A DNA stretch of 64,000 nucleotides. Source: Cohnella lupini (GTDB taxonomy: Bacteria; Bacillota; Bacilli; Paenibacillales; Paenibacillaceae). How positions within the stretch are numbered: position 1 is the stretch's first letter; the number at the start of each line of letters is the position of its first letter. The position numbers were made by a program, and so were the translations under genes. The DNA is taken from the NCBI RefSeq assembly GCF_003386205.1, contig NZ_QRDY01000011.1, forward strand, positions 112,320 through 176,319. Reading direction: 5' to 3'. The notes under the pieces were generated by a model. That model was not told where the DNA came from. It worked only from the letters and a program-made list of their open reading frames with translations, and did not search any database. Positions 34,280 to 43,243 of this stretch are shown here, one piece after another.

Positions 34280-34535
34280 TTCGCCACGATGGCCCGTTTC
34301 ATATCGCTATCTCCGAAGGCAAACCGATCCTCCGCGGCTTGGGGCTGTATCACGGCAAACAGGGAACCGGCGTGTCCGTCGAAGCGAAGGTTCGCACCGG
34401 CGCGATTACGACCTTGAACGTCACCGATGGTTCGCCGAAGCTCCGACCCATCACTGCGCCATGTCCATCGGAAACAACGCATCCCTGTTCCGTAAAGTCG
34501 GGGAGTTAATGAAGATCAAGACCGTTTCCCTTTAA
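34279..34535 (+). pseudogene. L-fucose/L-arabinose isomerase family, C-terminal remnant
   Basis: Frame 1 from 34288 reads DGPFHIAISEGKPILRG, LGLYHGKQGTGVSVEAKVRTG and AITTLNVT, which is the C-terminal region of L-fucose/arabinose-type isomerases. It then breaks, and a different frame supplies the family's last segment, RWFAEAPTHHCAMSIGN through KIKTVSL and a stop at 34535. About 40 codons expected between the two pieces are missing, and the N-terminal three quarters of the gene is absent. It is gene debris from a lost sugar pathway. Confidence 0.7.
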
Positions 34536-34563
34536 AGCGGGGCGATTATGATTACAACAAAAG

Positions 34564-34595
34564 CTATCCAGAGGTAGCGAAACCTCCGGATAGCC
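34564..34595 (-). terminator. Terminator of the gerA operon
   Basis: GCTATCC (34564-34570) pairs with GGATAGC (34589-34595), with an inner AGAGG/CCTCC stem. T-runs occur on both sides. Confidence 0.8.
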
Positions 34596-34607
34596 TTTTT
34601 CGCCCAT

Positions 34608-35675
34608 TCAAGAAGGCATCTTTAAGTTGCCTTCGTTCTGAATGATCGTCCGTACCTCGAAATTCATCTTTAACCGGGGGAGATATTCAGTTCTCCAATG
34701 CTGCAGCTCGTTTCTTGGAAGTTTGTTTCTGAAAAACTGTCCCAACCCCAGAACGTCCGCCTCATTTGCTTTCATTTTTTCTATTACGGCATCGCATCGA
34801 AGCGTTAAGACCTTTTCCAATTCCTCTCTGATTAAATCGGCATTCGTATTCTCCCTAGTCTCCAATAAAGATACCTTTAATATAATCTTGCTATTCATGT
34901 AAGGGGTTCGATCCACGACCTTGCTCGAATTTCGAAACGTGTTGCTAACGATAAGAACGCTTGCGTGATTCATGACTTCGACCTTCCCGTAAGAACTTTC
35001 GCCGCTGAAGGCATTCATGAGAAGCGTTTCCTCCGAACTAATTCTCCCGACCATGCGTCCGTTCTTGATAATAGCCGATCCATTATGTTCGATCATCGTT
35101 TTAGTACCGGCTTGGATAATGGGAATCGCGACGTCCCTCGTATAGGAATGAATGCTTCGATAGACCTCCCATACTCTAGTCAAAGCGATTTCCGGATTCC
35201 ATCCTGCGTCTTTCTCGAAGCAATCGTACAAGGTAGTTCCCTCCGGAGCCATCGTTTTCTGAGAACGCTTAAAGAACTGATTGATTTCATCATCGGTGAT
35301 TACGACTATAACCTTGGGCGAAATATCGCGCGCCCGCATAAAACCGGAAATGCTATCCATTAATCCTCTTTCCGCCAGAGCTTTATCGAAGACGACTACC
35401 TTCATATGGAGCATGTCGACGAAAGATTCCATATCCCGGCTAATGGTGTCGATGGCTTCCGTCACCGTTTTCCCCTCACCCTTAACGAGCCGTATTCGCG
35501 TCGTATTCTCGACGGGCTCAGGAATCAGAAGAAGAACGTTGTAGTTGTCTCCCTTCATGCTGACGCCCATAGTAACGGGTAGCGCACGGTGATTGATATC
35601 CCTGTTGTCCCAGCAGCCGCTTAACATTCCGGCGAATAAGGAAATTAAAATCAGGCTTGCAGCCTTTTTAAGCAC
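34608..35675 (-). CDS. Ger(x)C family spore germination lipoprotein
   Basis: A 355-residue GerAC-type lipoprotein. The signal peptide ends in lipobox LSGC, followed by WDNRDINHRALPVTMGV, the family's N-terminal hallmark. The C-terminal GerC domain includes ECFxxxAGWNPEIALTRVW-like sequence. It is the C subunit of a nutrient germinant receptor in the inner spore membrane. GTG start with AAGGGG upstream; it overlaps the B-subunit gene by 8 nt. Confidence 0.92.
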   Translation of the reverse strand: MLKKAASLILISLFAGMLSGCWDNRDINHRALPVTMGVSMKGDNYNVLLLIPEPVENTTRIRLVKGEGKTVTEAIDTISRDMESFVDMLHMKVVVFDKALAERGLMDSISGFMRARDISPKVIVVITDDEINQFFKRSQKTMAPEGTTLYDCFEKDAGWNPEIALTRVWEVYRSIHSYTRDVAIPIIQAGTKTMIEHNGSAIIKNGRMVGRISSEETLLMNAFSGESSYGKVEVMNHASVLIVSNTFRNSSKVVDRTPYMNSKIILKVSLLETRENTNADLIREELEKVLTLRCDAVIEKMKANEADVLGLGQFFRNKLPRNELQHWRTEYLPRLKMNFEVRTIIQNEGNLKMPS

Positions 35676-36744
35676 TTTTGCGAATCCCCTTCCCCTTCGA
35701 ACGTAACCCGAGCAATAAAATCGATATCGGAACTGTGAGAAAGACGTAAATTCTCAAGACGGCTATCCACCAGAAAAGCTTCTCTACGACTTCCCATTCG
35801 GGAATCATCAAGCAAACGCAAAAGATGATAATTGAAATCGCGCCTAAATGATAGCTTTTGAACAGTGGAAGATATCGTTTCGATATGCATATCGCCATCC
35901 ACAGCATTAATCCCAGAAACAGCATCAAGAACGCATCCAAGCTGAGCAGGAAGAACATCGTCAGGCGGTCGAACATGAGCCAGTTCACATGAACGGAATC
36001 CATGGTCACGATATACGGATAATGAAGCGTGTTTGCCGTTGCATGACCGAAGGTGAGAAGAGGAACATAGGCCGCGAGGAAAAAAAACGGGATCACGCAT
36101 AACACGCTAATGAGCACCCGTTTGGAGGAGTAGCTGAAATGGGGCTGGGCAAAGCCAAGAAATAGAAACCCGCCGCCGAAAGCGAAAAAGCTCTCGTAGA
36201 AAGAACGCCGAGTCAGGAAGGAGAAATCCTTCGTTAACAGCGGAAAAAGGTATCGCCAGTCCACGTTTTGAAAAGAACTAAAGAACATTATCATAACGAC
36301 GGGCAGGAACAGCAACGCGATCAATATTCCGATTCGAAAAATCGCTTCGCCGCCCTTGGAAGCAATATAAATCATTATCCCGATCTTAACGGCCATAATT
36401 GCCCAAAGAGGTGTATTCGATAAGAATACGATAGTCATAATCTCCGAAAACGCTCTGATCATTACGATTATCATTCCGACAATGTACAAAGCCGCCGGAC
36501 CCAAAAACAAAAGGGAAGCTATTCTCCCCGCCTTGGAGTAGATCTCTATGATATTTTTCCCAGGAAAGTAGCTTAGTCCTTTCATGTATGTCCAAATCAC
36601 CAATAGATGGACGATACAGCCTACTAGAATGGGAACCCAGTGACCTTCTTCTGTCGAGGATATGACATTGTCCGGATACACGAAAAACATGAATCCAAGA
36701 TGCGAGAGAATATACATCGTTATGACATGCATGCTTTTATTCAT
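35668..36744 (-). CDS. GerAB/ArcD/ProY family germination transporter-like protein
   Basis: A 358-residue polytopic membrane protein (about 10 helices) of the spore germination B-subunit family, related to amino acid permeases and believed to bind the germinant. ATG at 36744 is chosen, since GGGGGAAATC precedes it; a TTG 12 nt earlier is possible. It overlaps the end of the A-subunit gene by 8 nt. Confidence 0.92.
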   Translation of the reverse strand: MNKSMHVITMYILSHLGFMFFVYPDNVISSTEEGHWVPILVGCIVHLLVIWTYMKGLSYFPGKNIIEIYSKAGRIASLLFLGPAALYIVGMIIVMIRAFSEIMTIVFLSNTPLWAIMAVKIGIMIYIASKGGEAIFRIGILIALLFLPVVMIMFFSSFQNVDWRYLFPLLTKDFSFLTRRSFYESFFAFGGGFLFLGFAQPHFSYSSKRVLISVLCVIPFFFLAAYVPLLTFGHATANTLHYPYIVTMDSVHVNWLMFDRLTMFFLLSLDAFLMLFLGLMLWMAICISKRYLPLFKSYHLGAISIIIFCVCLMIPEWEVVEKLFWWIAVLRIYVFLTVPISILLLGLRSKGKGIRKSA

Positions 36745-38074
36745 GATTTCCCCCAACCTTCTCCGTCCGGGGAATGTATAGGTAGGAAATCCCGAACGTG
36801 TTCACTCCGGCTAAATATGCGCATACGAATACAACTGCGCTAACAATGCCAAAGACCCCGAATATAGAAGCAAGCACGACGATTACATACTTGAAAAACC
36901 GGATGGCAAGCGAGTTCTGAACTCCGACAACGGTTGAATTCGCAATCGTAGTGACCGCAAGGATGATAATTAACAGATTGCTGACCAATTGGGCCGTCAC
37001 TACCGCTTGTCCAAGAATGATTCCGCCGACCATGGTGACCGTAGGACCAATGCTTGCAGGGAGCCTGACGCTAGCCTCAAGAGTCATCTCCAATACGATC
37101 AGCATCAAGACGATCTCGATAAAAGCGGGATAAGGCACGCCTTCCCTACTCTGGGCAATGGATAACGCGAGCTCGATCCTCAATACTTCCGGATTAACCG
37201 AGACGAGCGCGACGTATAACCCCGGCATGATTAAGGTCACAAGCACTCCGAGTAATCGGAGCATACGTAACGCGACCGTGATCGGCGGAGGTAAATTCTT
37301 ATCGTTATCATGGATGAACATATCCCACAATAGGCTTGGAAGGACTAATGCAAAGGGGAGTCTGTCGAGAAATAGAACGATTCTTCCCTTTCTTAAAGCA
37401 TTCACGGCTTCCTGCGGCAACTCCGTCGTATTGAATTTGGGTATGAGCTCTTTCGAATAGAAACCCATCATTTTACTTACGTCCTGAGTGTGGTTGAGCT
37501 CCTTGTCCAGATTGCTTTCTATTTTGCTGACGACCTGTTTAACGAGCTTCATATCTATCTGGTCTTTGATATACAGCACGGCTAGTCTGCTCTTCTGCAT
37601 GCTGCCGCAGGAATATAATTTGGTTTCTAAATGAGAGGAATTAAATTGCTTCCTCATCATGCCGATATTCGTATCGATGTCCTCGTTAAAAGAACTTATT
37701 CCGCCGTGGAGAATGTTTTCGGTTGTGGGCGACTCGATGCTGCGGGTAAGTAATCTCGAGACCGGGTTCACGATGGCGCGTTGCTTCGTCTTCTCGTCGT
37801 AAATCAGCAGATTTCCGGCGGTAATCGCCGAAATGGCCTCCTCGATGCCAATAGTCCCGGAATTGCTCAATTGTTTTATGACTTCGTCGATCGTTTTCCC
37901 TTCGGGAAAAGATTGCTCTATATACTCCAATAGATTCGATTTCGTTTGAACGAAATCCAACATCGATTTAAATCCCATGAGGATGACCGGACTATCGAGC
38001 AAGAAAACTCTTTGGACGATGAAATCGTCGTTGTCGCCTAGTCGCGTCTTCATCTCCTGCAAGAATGGAACCAC
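36737..38074 (-). CDS. GerA family spore germination protein (A subunit)
   Basis: A 445-residue A subunit. The N-terminal soluble domain (about 230 residues; LAVLYIKDQIDMKLV) is followed by the GerA membrane domain with family motifs RKGRIVLFLDRLPFALVLP, PYPAFIEIVLMLIVLE and VGGIILGQAVV. GTG start at 38074 with GGGGACAAG upstream. With the B and C genes it makes a tricistronic germinant receptor operon, normally expressed in the forespore. The germinant is not predictable. Confidence 0.93.
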   Translation of the reverse strand: MVPFLQEMKTRLGDNDDFIVQRVFLLDSPVILMGFKSMLDFVQTKSNLLEYIEQSFPEGKTIDEVIKQLSNSGTIGIEEAISAITAGNLLIYDEKTKQRAIVNPVSRLLTRSIESPTTENILHGGISSFNEDIDTNIGMMRKQFNSSHLETKLYSCGSMQKSRLAVLYIKDQIDMKLVKQVVSKIESNLDKELNHTQDVSKMMGFYSKELIPKFNTTELPQEAVNALRKGRIVLFLDRLPFALVLPSLLWDMFIHDNDKNLPPPITVALRMLRLLGVLVTLIMPGLYVALVSVNPEVLRIELALSIAQSREGVPYPAFIEIVLMLIVLEMTLEASVRLPASIGPTVTMVGGIILGQAVVTAQLVSNLLIIILAVTTIANSTVVGVQNSLAIRFFKYVIVVLASIFGVFGIVSAVVFVCAYLAGVNTFGISYLYIPRTEKVGGNHE

Positions 38075-38178
38075 GATTCTTGTCCCCTCGCCTGAAGGTT
38101 ATGTTGGTTTCATTTTTGCCATGCGACGGTTTAATATACTCGGCGATGAATTTGAATTTGCAGGCTCCATGAAAAAAA

Positions 38179-38208
38179 GAACGAAATGGGAGGAAATCCA
38201 TTTCGTTC
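38179..38208 (-). terminator. Terminator of the second DeoR gene
   Basis: 11-bp perfect arms GAACGAAATGG / CCATTTCGTTC with an 8-nt loop, followed on the minus strand by T7. Confidence 0.9.
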
Positions 38209-38240
38209 TCAAGCGTTTATCGGTTTATGTTTTTTTACGT

Positions 38241-38996
38241 CTAAGCCAATATAACGGAAGTATCTGCAGCTTGGCAGGCCATGTCCAAGCTTTCATCCGG
38301 GACTTGATCGGTGATGATCGCATGAATATCGCTTAAAGTCGCGAACGAGAATAGCATGCTGGCTCCGAACTTGGAGTGATCCATTACGACGTAAGCTTCT
38401 TTGGCTTTCCGGATGGCCAGTCGCTTGATTTCGGCTTCGTGCATATTCGAATTACTGAGCCCGTGGATCGGGTCGACTCCCGTTCCTCCCAAGAACGCTT
38501 TGTCGAAAGCCATACGCGATAAGGACTCTATAGCCACTTGTCCCACCATCGAATTGGTCGTTTCAATTAACACTCCTCCGATTACGATGGTCGGTATTTT
38601 CCTCTCCGACAGCTCGGCCGCGACGTTAATTGCGTTCGTGACTACGGTAATCTTGGAATGCTCGGGCAAATTCCGGGCCACCTGCAACGTCGTAGAGCCG
38701 CCGTCAATGAAGATGGAATCCCCCGGTGCAACTAACAGGGCCGCCTTGCGACCGATTCTTTCCTTCTCCGCCATTCTAACGACGGACCGTTCCCGAAGAG
38801 CAACGTCCTTCGAGGTTAATATGGCGCCGCCGAAAGTTCTCTTGAGCTCGCCGATTTTCTCAAGCTTCTCCAGGTCTCTTCTCACCGTCATATCCGTCAC
38901 TTCGAATCGCTCTTTCAAATCCGATATTTTCACTTCGCCCTTATATTTGAGTTCATCGACGATACGTTGCTGCCTCTCGTTTAATCCGGACGACAT
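38241..38996 (-). CDS. DeoR/GlpR family transcriptional regulator
   Basis: 251 residues: winged helix (VKISDLKERFEVTDMTVRRDLE) then the DeoR effector domain (SIFIDGGSTTLQVARNLP, VVTNAINVAAEL, VIGGVLIETTNSMVG). It likely controls the aldolase/dehydrogenase pair just upstream, which carries two palindromes in its promoter region. AGGGGGCATAGCG precedes the ATG. It has its own terminator and is separated from the upstream pair by a long hairpin. Confidence 0.9.
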   Translation of the reverse strand: MSSGLNERQQRIVDELKYKGEVKISDLKERFEVTDMTVRRDLEKLEKIGELKRTFGGAILTSKDVALRERSVVRMAEKERIGRKAALLVAPGDSIFIDGGSTTLQVARNLPEHSKITVVTNAINVAAELSERKIPTIVIGGVLIETTNSMVGQVAIESLSRMAFDKAFLGGTGVDPIHGLSNSNMHEAEIKRLAIRKAKEAYVVMDHSKFGASMLFSFATLSDIHAIITDQVPDESLDMACQAADTSVILA

Positions 38997-39086
38997 CGCT
39001 ATGCCCCCTAACCTCTATAACTCACTATTCTATTGCAATGACAGCTTGAATTCAATCGATTCCTTCCAAGGCCGTATATAGGAAAA

Positions 39087-39147
39087 GAAGAGAAACGTCA
39101 ACGGTCTTATCCGGCTTGATGCCGGCTTGGAGCGCTGGTTTCTCTTC
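39087..39147 (-). terminator. Long hairpin after the dehydrogenase gene
   Basis: GAAGAGAAAC (39087-39096) pairs perfectly with GTTTCTCTTC (39138-39147). The 41-nt loop holds a second small hairpin (CCGGC/GCCGG). The minus strand continues TTTTCC. It is probably a terminator separating the aldolase operon from the DeoR gene. Confidence 0.6.
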
Positions 39148-39192
39148 GCTTGTCCTGTTGCGGGAGCCTTTCTCGGCCACTATCTTCAAGCT

Positions 39193-40347
39193 TTACGACC
39201 AATTCATGGATACGGTCATGCCGCTTGCCGCCGATTCCAGTGCCGCTGTGAAGAGCTTGTGACTCATCGCGGCTTCTTCCGGCCTGGCGCATTGGAAGGA
39301 AGCTTGATTATCCCTTCCATGCGCGATTTCATCGCAGAAAGCCGCCCACATCTGGAGAATCGAATCCGAGAATCCGAACTCGAAGATGCCTCCGGTAATG
39401 GTGCCGTATGCGGATTTGTAAGGAACGTCCGTCATATGCCAAGCTTGCTCGGCTCCGGGTTCGTACGGAAGAAATGCGACTTGTTTGGGATTCTTGGTCG
39501 AATACTCCGCCGAGCCCTTCGTTCCGCTAATTCGAATGAACCAAGTATTGGCATGTCCCGGCGCGATTCGTTTCGTAGACAGAACCATTGGAAACGCTTG
39601 AGTATCCGTCTTCACCTCGCAAGCCAATATGGCGTTGTCCCACGTCTCGCAATCAGCCATACCGCCTTTGCCGTCGGGACGCCGTTCTACGATTTTACTT
39701 AACAATGCCCGAACGTTCGCCGGCATCCATCCGAAGCGGAACGGCAAATGAGCGACATGCATGCCCAAATCGCCCATGCACCCGTATTCGCCGTTCGTCG
39801 CTATCCGACGTTTCCAATTGATCGTTTTGTTGGGATCAAGATCGCTGCTGTGCCAGAACCCGGCTTCGACTTCGATGATGCGGCCGAACTTCTCTTGGGC
39901 GACCCATTCCGCGATGCGTTGCGCGCCGGGAAAGAACGGAAATTCCGACGAGCAGCGTACGATGACTTCCGGATGGTCGGCAATCGCCCGCATGATGGCT
40001 TCGTTCGCAGCCAGATCGATTCCGAACGGTTTTTCTCCAAGCAGATGTTTACCCGACTTGATAATATCGATATACAATTGCTGATGAAGGTTATGAGGAA
40101 CGGCGCAATATACCGCGTCCACCTCGGGATCGGCAAGAAGCTCGCGGTAATCCGCCGTTGCGCGGGTTACGCTGGCGACATTCTGTCTGAACCACTCGGT
40201 TGCCGGAAGATGCGCATCGCATACGTGCGTAATTCTCGGGATGAAATCGACGTCAGTCAGATGAAGCCAGCGCGCCGCCGCGCTAGCGAATTCCTTCCCC
40301 ATCAATCCGCAGCCGATAACGCCAAATCGTATTTCCTTCTTCGACAT
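39193..40347 (-). CDS. Gfo/Idh/MocA family oxidoreductase
   Basis: A 384-residue NAD(P)-dependent sugar or cyclitol dehydrogenase. The Rossmann motif is GVIGCGLMGKEFA (residues 8-20), the conserved EKPFG Lys-Pro is in LGEKPFGID, and the substrate-side GCMGDLGMHVAHL follows. The substrate is not predictable. It sits 5 nt downstream of the aldolase gene, indicating one catabolic unit. GAGGGGAG precedes the ATG. Confidence 0.88.
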   Translation of the reverse strand: MSKKEIRFGVIGCGLMGKEFASAAARWLHLTDVDFIPRITHVCDAHLPATEWFRQNVASVTRATADYRELLADPEVDAVYCAVPHNLHQQLYIDIIKSGKHLLGEKPFGIDLAANEAIMRAIADHPEVIVRCSSEFPFFPGAQRIAEWVAQEKFGRIIEVEAGFWHSSDLDPNKTINWKRRIATNGEYGCMGDLGMHVAHLPFRFGWMPANVRALLSKIVERRPDGKGGMADCETWDNAILACEVKTDTQAFPMVLSTKRIAPGHANTWFIRISGTKGSAEYSTKNPKQVAFLPYEPGAEQAWHMTDVPYKSAYGTITGGIFEFGFSDSILQMWAAFCDEIAHGRDNQASFQCARPEEAAMSHKLFTAALESAASGMTVSMNWS

Positions 40348-40352
40348 GTCGG

Positions 40353-41189
40353 TTACTCCCCTCTCAGCAACGCCAACGCTTGATCGGGAGTGGCTCCCCG
40401 ATGGACGACGGCCATGAATGCGCGCGTCATCGCTTCCGGGTTGTCATGCTGGATGACGTTACGTCCGTATACGATACCGGAAGCTCCCTGTTGCATTAGC
40501 GCGTAGGTTCTTATCAATATCTCCTCGTCGGAAGCTCGGCCGCCCCCGCGAGGCAACACCGGCTTACCGGACGCCGCTTCAACGACCTTGTGATATTCCT
40601 CGACGTGATCGCATGGATCCGCTTTAATAATATCGGCTCCTAGTTCCACGCCTTGACGGACTAGCGGAACGATCTTCGTAATATCGCCGTCCACCATGTA
40701 TCCGCCCTTCTGCTCGTTAGGCAGCATGACCAGCGGCTCGACCATGAGCGGCATGCCGTAGCGCTCGCATTCCACTTTCAATTTCGAGATGTTCTGGACG
40801 CATTGACGATGCAGCTCGGGTTGACCGGGCAGCAGCAACAGATTCACGACTACGCAAGCAGCGTCCAAGCGTACCGCTTGCTCGACGGGATTCACGATGA
40901 GCTCGCTGAACAAATGGTTGGGAAGCTTCGTCCCGTAAACATTGGCAACGTCCGTGCGAAGCACGAGCGACGGTTTGTTCTTGCCCGGCATGCTCTGAAG
41001 ATGGCTCGCCTGGCCGATGCTGAGCTGTATGGCATCCGGGTTGGCGCGGACGATCGTCTCCACCGCGACTTTCATATTCTCGATCCCCGATAAGAATGAA
41101 TACTCGTTAAAAAAACCATGATCGATAGCGACGTCGAAGCATTTGCCTTGCTCGCTGAAAAGCCGATTGAATCTTGCCGTTACGGACAC
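40353..41189 (-). CDS. DhnA/DeoC-LacD type class I aldolase
   Basis: A 278-residue TIM-barrel aldolase of the DhnA-type class I fructose-bisphosphate aldolase/LsrF group. DVAIDHGFFNEY is near the start, the Schiff-base Lys is in GADIIKADPCD, and the phosphate-binding loop is PVLPRGGGRASDEE followed by GASGIVYGRN. GTG at 41189 has GGAG 10 nt upstream; a GTG at 41198 is too close to that site. With the dehydrogenase it suggests breakdown of an unusual sugar, sugar acid or cyclitol. Confidence 0.82.
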   Translation of the reverse strand: MSVTARFNRLFSEQGKCFDVAIDHGFFNEYSFLSGIENMKVAVETIVRANPDAIQLSIGQASHLQSMPGKNKPSLVLRTDVANVYGTKLPNHLFSELIVNPVEQAVRLDAACVVVNLLLLPGQPELHRQCVQNISKLKVECERYGMPLMVEPLVMLPNEQKGGYMVDGDITKIVPLVRQGVELGADIIKADPCDHVEEYHKVVEAASGKPVLPRGGGRASDEEILIRTYALMQQGASGIVYGRNVIQHDNPEAMTRAFMAVVHRGATPDQALALLRGE

Positions 41190-41232
41190 CTGTGCCACGC
41201 TCCTTGTAAGTTAAAAATTTCGTTTCGTTTAC

Positions 41233-41289
41233 ATCATAATGATTGTTCGTTTTTAACATTATTCTAGCTTCATTATTGATAATAATCAA
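41233..41289 (-). promoter_or_regulatory. Aldolase operon promoter with two palindromes
   Basis: Minus strand TTGATT (41289-41284), 17-nt spacer, TAGAAT (41266-41261). TTGAT-N4-ATCAA (41276-41289) covers the -35. ATCAT-A-ATGAT (41233-41243) lies about 15 nt past the expected start site. TAATCAATAGA at the first palindrome fits my recollection of the IolR (DeoR family) motif WRAYCAANARD. These are good operator candidates for the nearby DeoR protein. Confidence 0.5.
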
Positions 41290-41356
41290 TAGAGTTTAGA
41301 AAATTATATTTACTCGTCAGGCAAGAGGAATAAAATGTTTATAATGAACATAAAAA

Positions 41357-41402
41357 AACCGGATATTCGCACGGGTGAGTAATCTCCCGTTCAAAATCCA
41401 GT
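41357..41402 (-). terminator. Probable terminator of the ktr/RNA methyltransferase operon
   Basis: On the minus strand CTGGAT and ATCCGG pair around an inner ACGGG/CCCGT stem, followed by T7. It is imperfect but correctly placed 20 nt after the methyltransferase stop codon. Confidence 0.55.
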
Positions 41403-41423
41403 CTTCACACGAACAAATACGAA

Positions 41424-42242
41424 TTATTTAATCAACCGCTGACGCTGGGCCTCGAACAATAGGACAGTAGCAGCCATCGCGACGTTAAGGGATTCGGACC
41501 GCCCCGTCATCGGGATAATGACATTCGCATCCACTAATGAGGATACTTGCTCCGACAACCCGCTTCCCTCGTTGCCGAATACCAGCCATGCGTTCCCTAT
41601 GCTAAGGTCGTAGTCATAGCATGATTGGGCAGATTGAAGGCTTGTCCCGATCAAGGTGATGCCATGGCTTCCGGCTTCGGGCAACAGCGACGACAGGTCC
41701 GCCTCGAGTACGGGTACATGGAATAAAGCACCCATCGTTGAACGGATCGTCTTCGGGTTATAGAGATCCGCCGTTCCCTTCCCGAGCACGACTGCCGAAG
41801 CCCCGCTTGCCGCCGCGCTTCGAAGGATCGTACCCACGTTGCCGGGATCCTGAACTCCGTCCAACACCGCGACTAAACCGCCAAGCTCTCCCGAGAATAG
41901 CGACTCCTTCATCGGAGGACGCTTCAGCGCAACCGCGAAGATCGGCTGCGGCGTTCCGGTTTCGCTGCATTTCGCGATGATCTCCGGCGAAACCGGAATC
42001 CAAGCCGGTCCGTCCCGTTGTTCTCCGTCCAAATATTCTTCGAACGCGTCCAGAACGCCGGAGCCCTCATCGAACGCAACGATTTCAAGAGGCCATTCCG
42101 CATCCAGCGCTTCCTTGACGAGGTGGATCCCCTCAAGCAGAAACTTGCCTTCGCGCTCTCTGTATTTGCGTTCCAGCAGCTTGGCCCACTCTTTCGCTCG
42201 CGGATTCGCCGCCGAGCTTATGTATCCCTCAAAGTTCCGCAT
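41424..42242 (-). CDS. TrmH/SpoU family RNA 2'-O-methyltransferase (YsgA-like)
   Basis: 272 residues. An N-terminal substrate-binding domain (SAANPRAKEWAKLLERKYRE) precedes the SPOUT knot domain with its three motifs: LDGVQDPGNVGTILRSAAA, AWLVFGNEGSGLS and VIIPMTGRSESLNVAMAAT. It methylates rRNA (or tRNA) with SAM. The neighbourhood with sspI matches Bacillus ysgA-sspI. GGAG lies 8 nt before the ATG; it overlaps the upstream gene by 14 nt. Confidence 0.9.
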   Translation of the reverse strand: MRNFEGYISSAANPRAKEWAKLLERKYREREGKFLLEGIHLVKEALDAEWPLEIVAFDEGSGVLDAFEEYLDGEQRDGPAWIPVSPEIIAKCSETGTPQPIFAVALKRPPMKESLFSGELGGLVAVLDGVQDPGNVGTILRSAAASGASAVVLGKGTADLYNPKTIRSTMGALFHVPVLEADLSSLLPEAGSHGITLIGTSLQSAQSCYDYDLSIGNAWLVFGNEGSGLSEQVSSLVDANVIIPMTGRSESLNVAMAATVLLFEAQRQRLIK

Positions 42243-42909
42243 AGGCTTGCTCCAACTTCGTCAATTGATCGTTCTTGCCCACTATGACCAGAACGTCTTC
42301 TTTCATCAATGGTTCGTCCGCTCTCGGAGTGATATTCATTTCGCCGTCCCTCTTTACCGCAAGAACGTTACAGTTGTATTTCAAGCGAATATCCAACTGC
42401 TTCAAATTTTTGCCGATCATCGAAGCAGGAATCTTCATTTCGACGATGCTGTAATCCGCGGATAACTCGATGTGCTCCAGAATATTCGGAGAGATGAGGT
42501 GATGCGCGACCCGCAATCCCATATCCCGCTCGGGGAAAACCACCTTGTCCGCACCGATCTTGTTTAACACTTTGCCATGCAGCTCATTCTGGGCTTTCAC
42601 GATAATATAGGGCACTCCAAGATCTTTAAGGATCAAAGTCGTCAAAATGCTGGATTGAATATCCTGTCCAATGGCGACGACAACCACGTCGAAGTTACGA
42701 ATGCCCAACGCCTGCATCGCTTCCTCGTCCGTAGAATCCGCCGTCACCGCATGCGTCACGGCGTGGGCAACATCCTGCACGCGCTGGGCGTTATCGTCGA
42801 CCGCCAACACCTCGTAGCCTAATTGCGCTAAATACGTGGCTACGCTCGAACCGAACCGCCCCAATCCGATGATCGCGAATTGCTTTCTGGCATTCGTTTT
42901 CTTAGCCAT
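42229..42909 (-). CDS. K+ uptake regulatory subunit (KtrA/KtrC type)
   Basis: A 226-residue RCK protein: TrkA-N Rossmann domain (FAIIGLGRFGSSVATYLAQLG, residues 12-32, and DDNAQRVQDV) and a TrkA-C domain at the end. It binds ATP/ADP or NAD(H) and gates a KtrB/KtrD channel, which is not encoded nearby, as is usual for KtrC. CGAGGAGG precedes the ATG. Confidence 0.9.
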   Translation of the reverse strand: MAKKTNARKQFAIIGLGRFGSSVATYLAQLGYEVLAVDDNAQRVQDVAHAVTHAVTADSTDEEAMQALGIRNFDVVVVAIGQDIQSSILTTLILKDLGVPYIIVKAQNELHGKVLNKIGADKVVFPERDMGLRVAHHLISPNILEHIELSADYSIVEMKIPASMIGKNLKQLDIRLKYNCNVLAVKRDGEMNITPRADEPLMKEDVLVIVGKNDQLTKLEQAYAEL

Positions 42910-42947
42910 ATGTACTTCCTCCTCGCGTACGGTAACCCAATGGGCTC

Positions 42948-42975
42948 ATTATATCATATCCGGAGTTCGGCATAA
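42948..42975 (-). promoter_or_regulatory. Promoter of the ktr gene
   Basis: Minus strand TTATGC (42975-42970), 16-nt spacer, TATAAT (42953-42948), 40 nt before the start. Confidence 0.45.
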
Positions 42976-43031
42976 CCGCCGTCCCGTCGGGGAAATCTAC
43001 ACGGGAAGATCCCCTTTAAGGAGGCATATTC

Positions 43032-43238
43032 GTGGACTTAGACTTGAGACAGGCGATAACCCAGCGAGTGCAAGGCAAAAACGTCGATGAACTTACGGAA
43101 ATCGTTCAAGGCTCGATCGGCGGCGAAGAGATGGCGTTGCCGGGCTTAGGCGTATTATTCGAAATGATCTGGAAAGACAGCACGGAAGCAGCGAGGAAAA
43201 AACAGGTGGCTACTCTTTATAAACACTTGAATCCCTAA
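43032..43238 (+). CDS. sspI: Small acid-soluble spore protein SspI
   Basis: 68 residues with the SspI pattern: LDLRQAITQRVQGKNVDEL, then GGEEMALPGLGVLFEMIW and KKQVATLYKHL. SspI is a minor forespore-specific protein unrelated to alpha/beta SASPs. GTG start with AAGGAGG 7 nt upstream. It diverges from the ktr gene and converges on phnM. No convincing sigma-G promoter was found close by. Confidence 0.93.
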   Translation: MDLDLRQAITQRVQGKNVDELTEIVQGSIGGEEMALPGLGVLFEMIWKDSTEAARKKQVATLYKHLNP

Positions 43239-43243
43239 GCCGA

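Noticed and set aside
30451..34607. Genomic island or prophage around the kdu genes
   Set aside because: No integrase, tRNA junction, phage gene or intact transposase is present. Only gene debris and small repeats suggest rearrangement.
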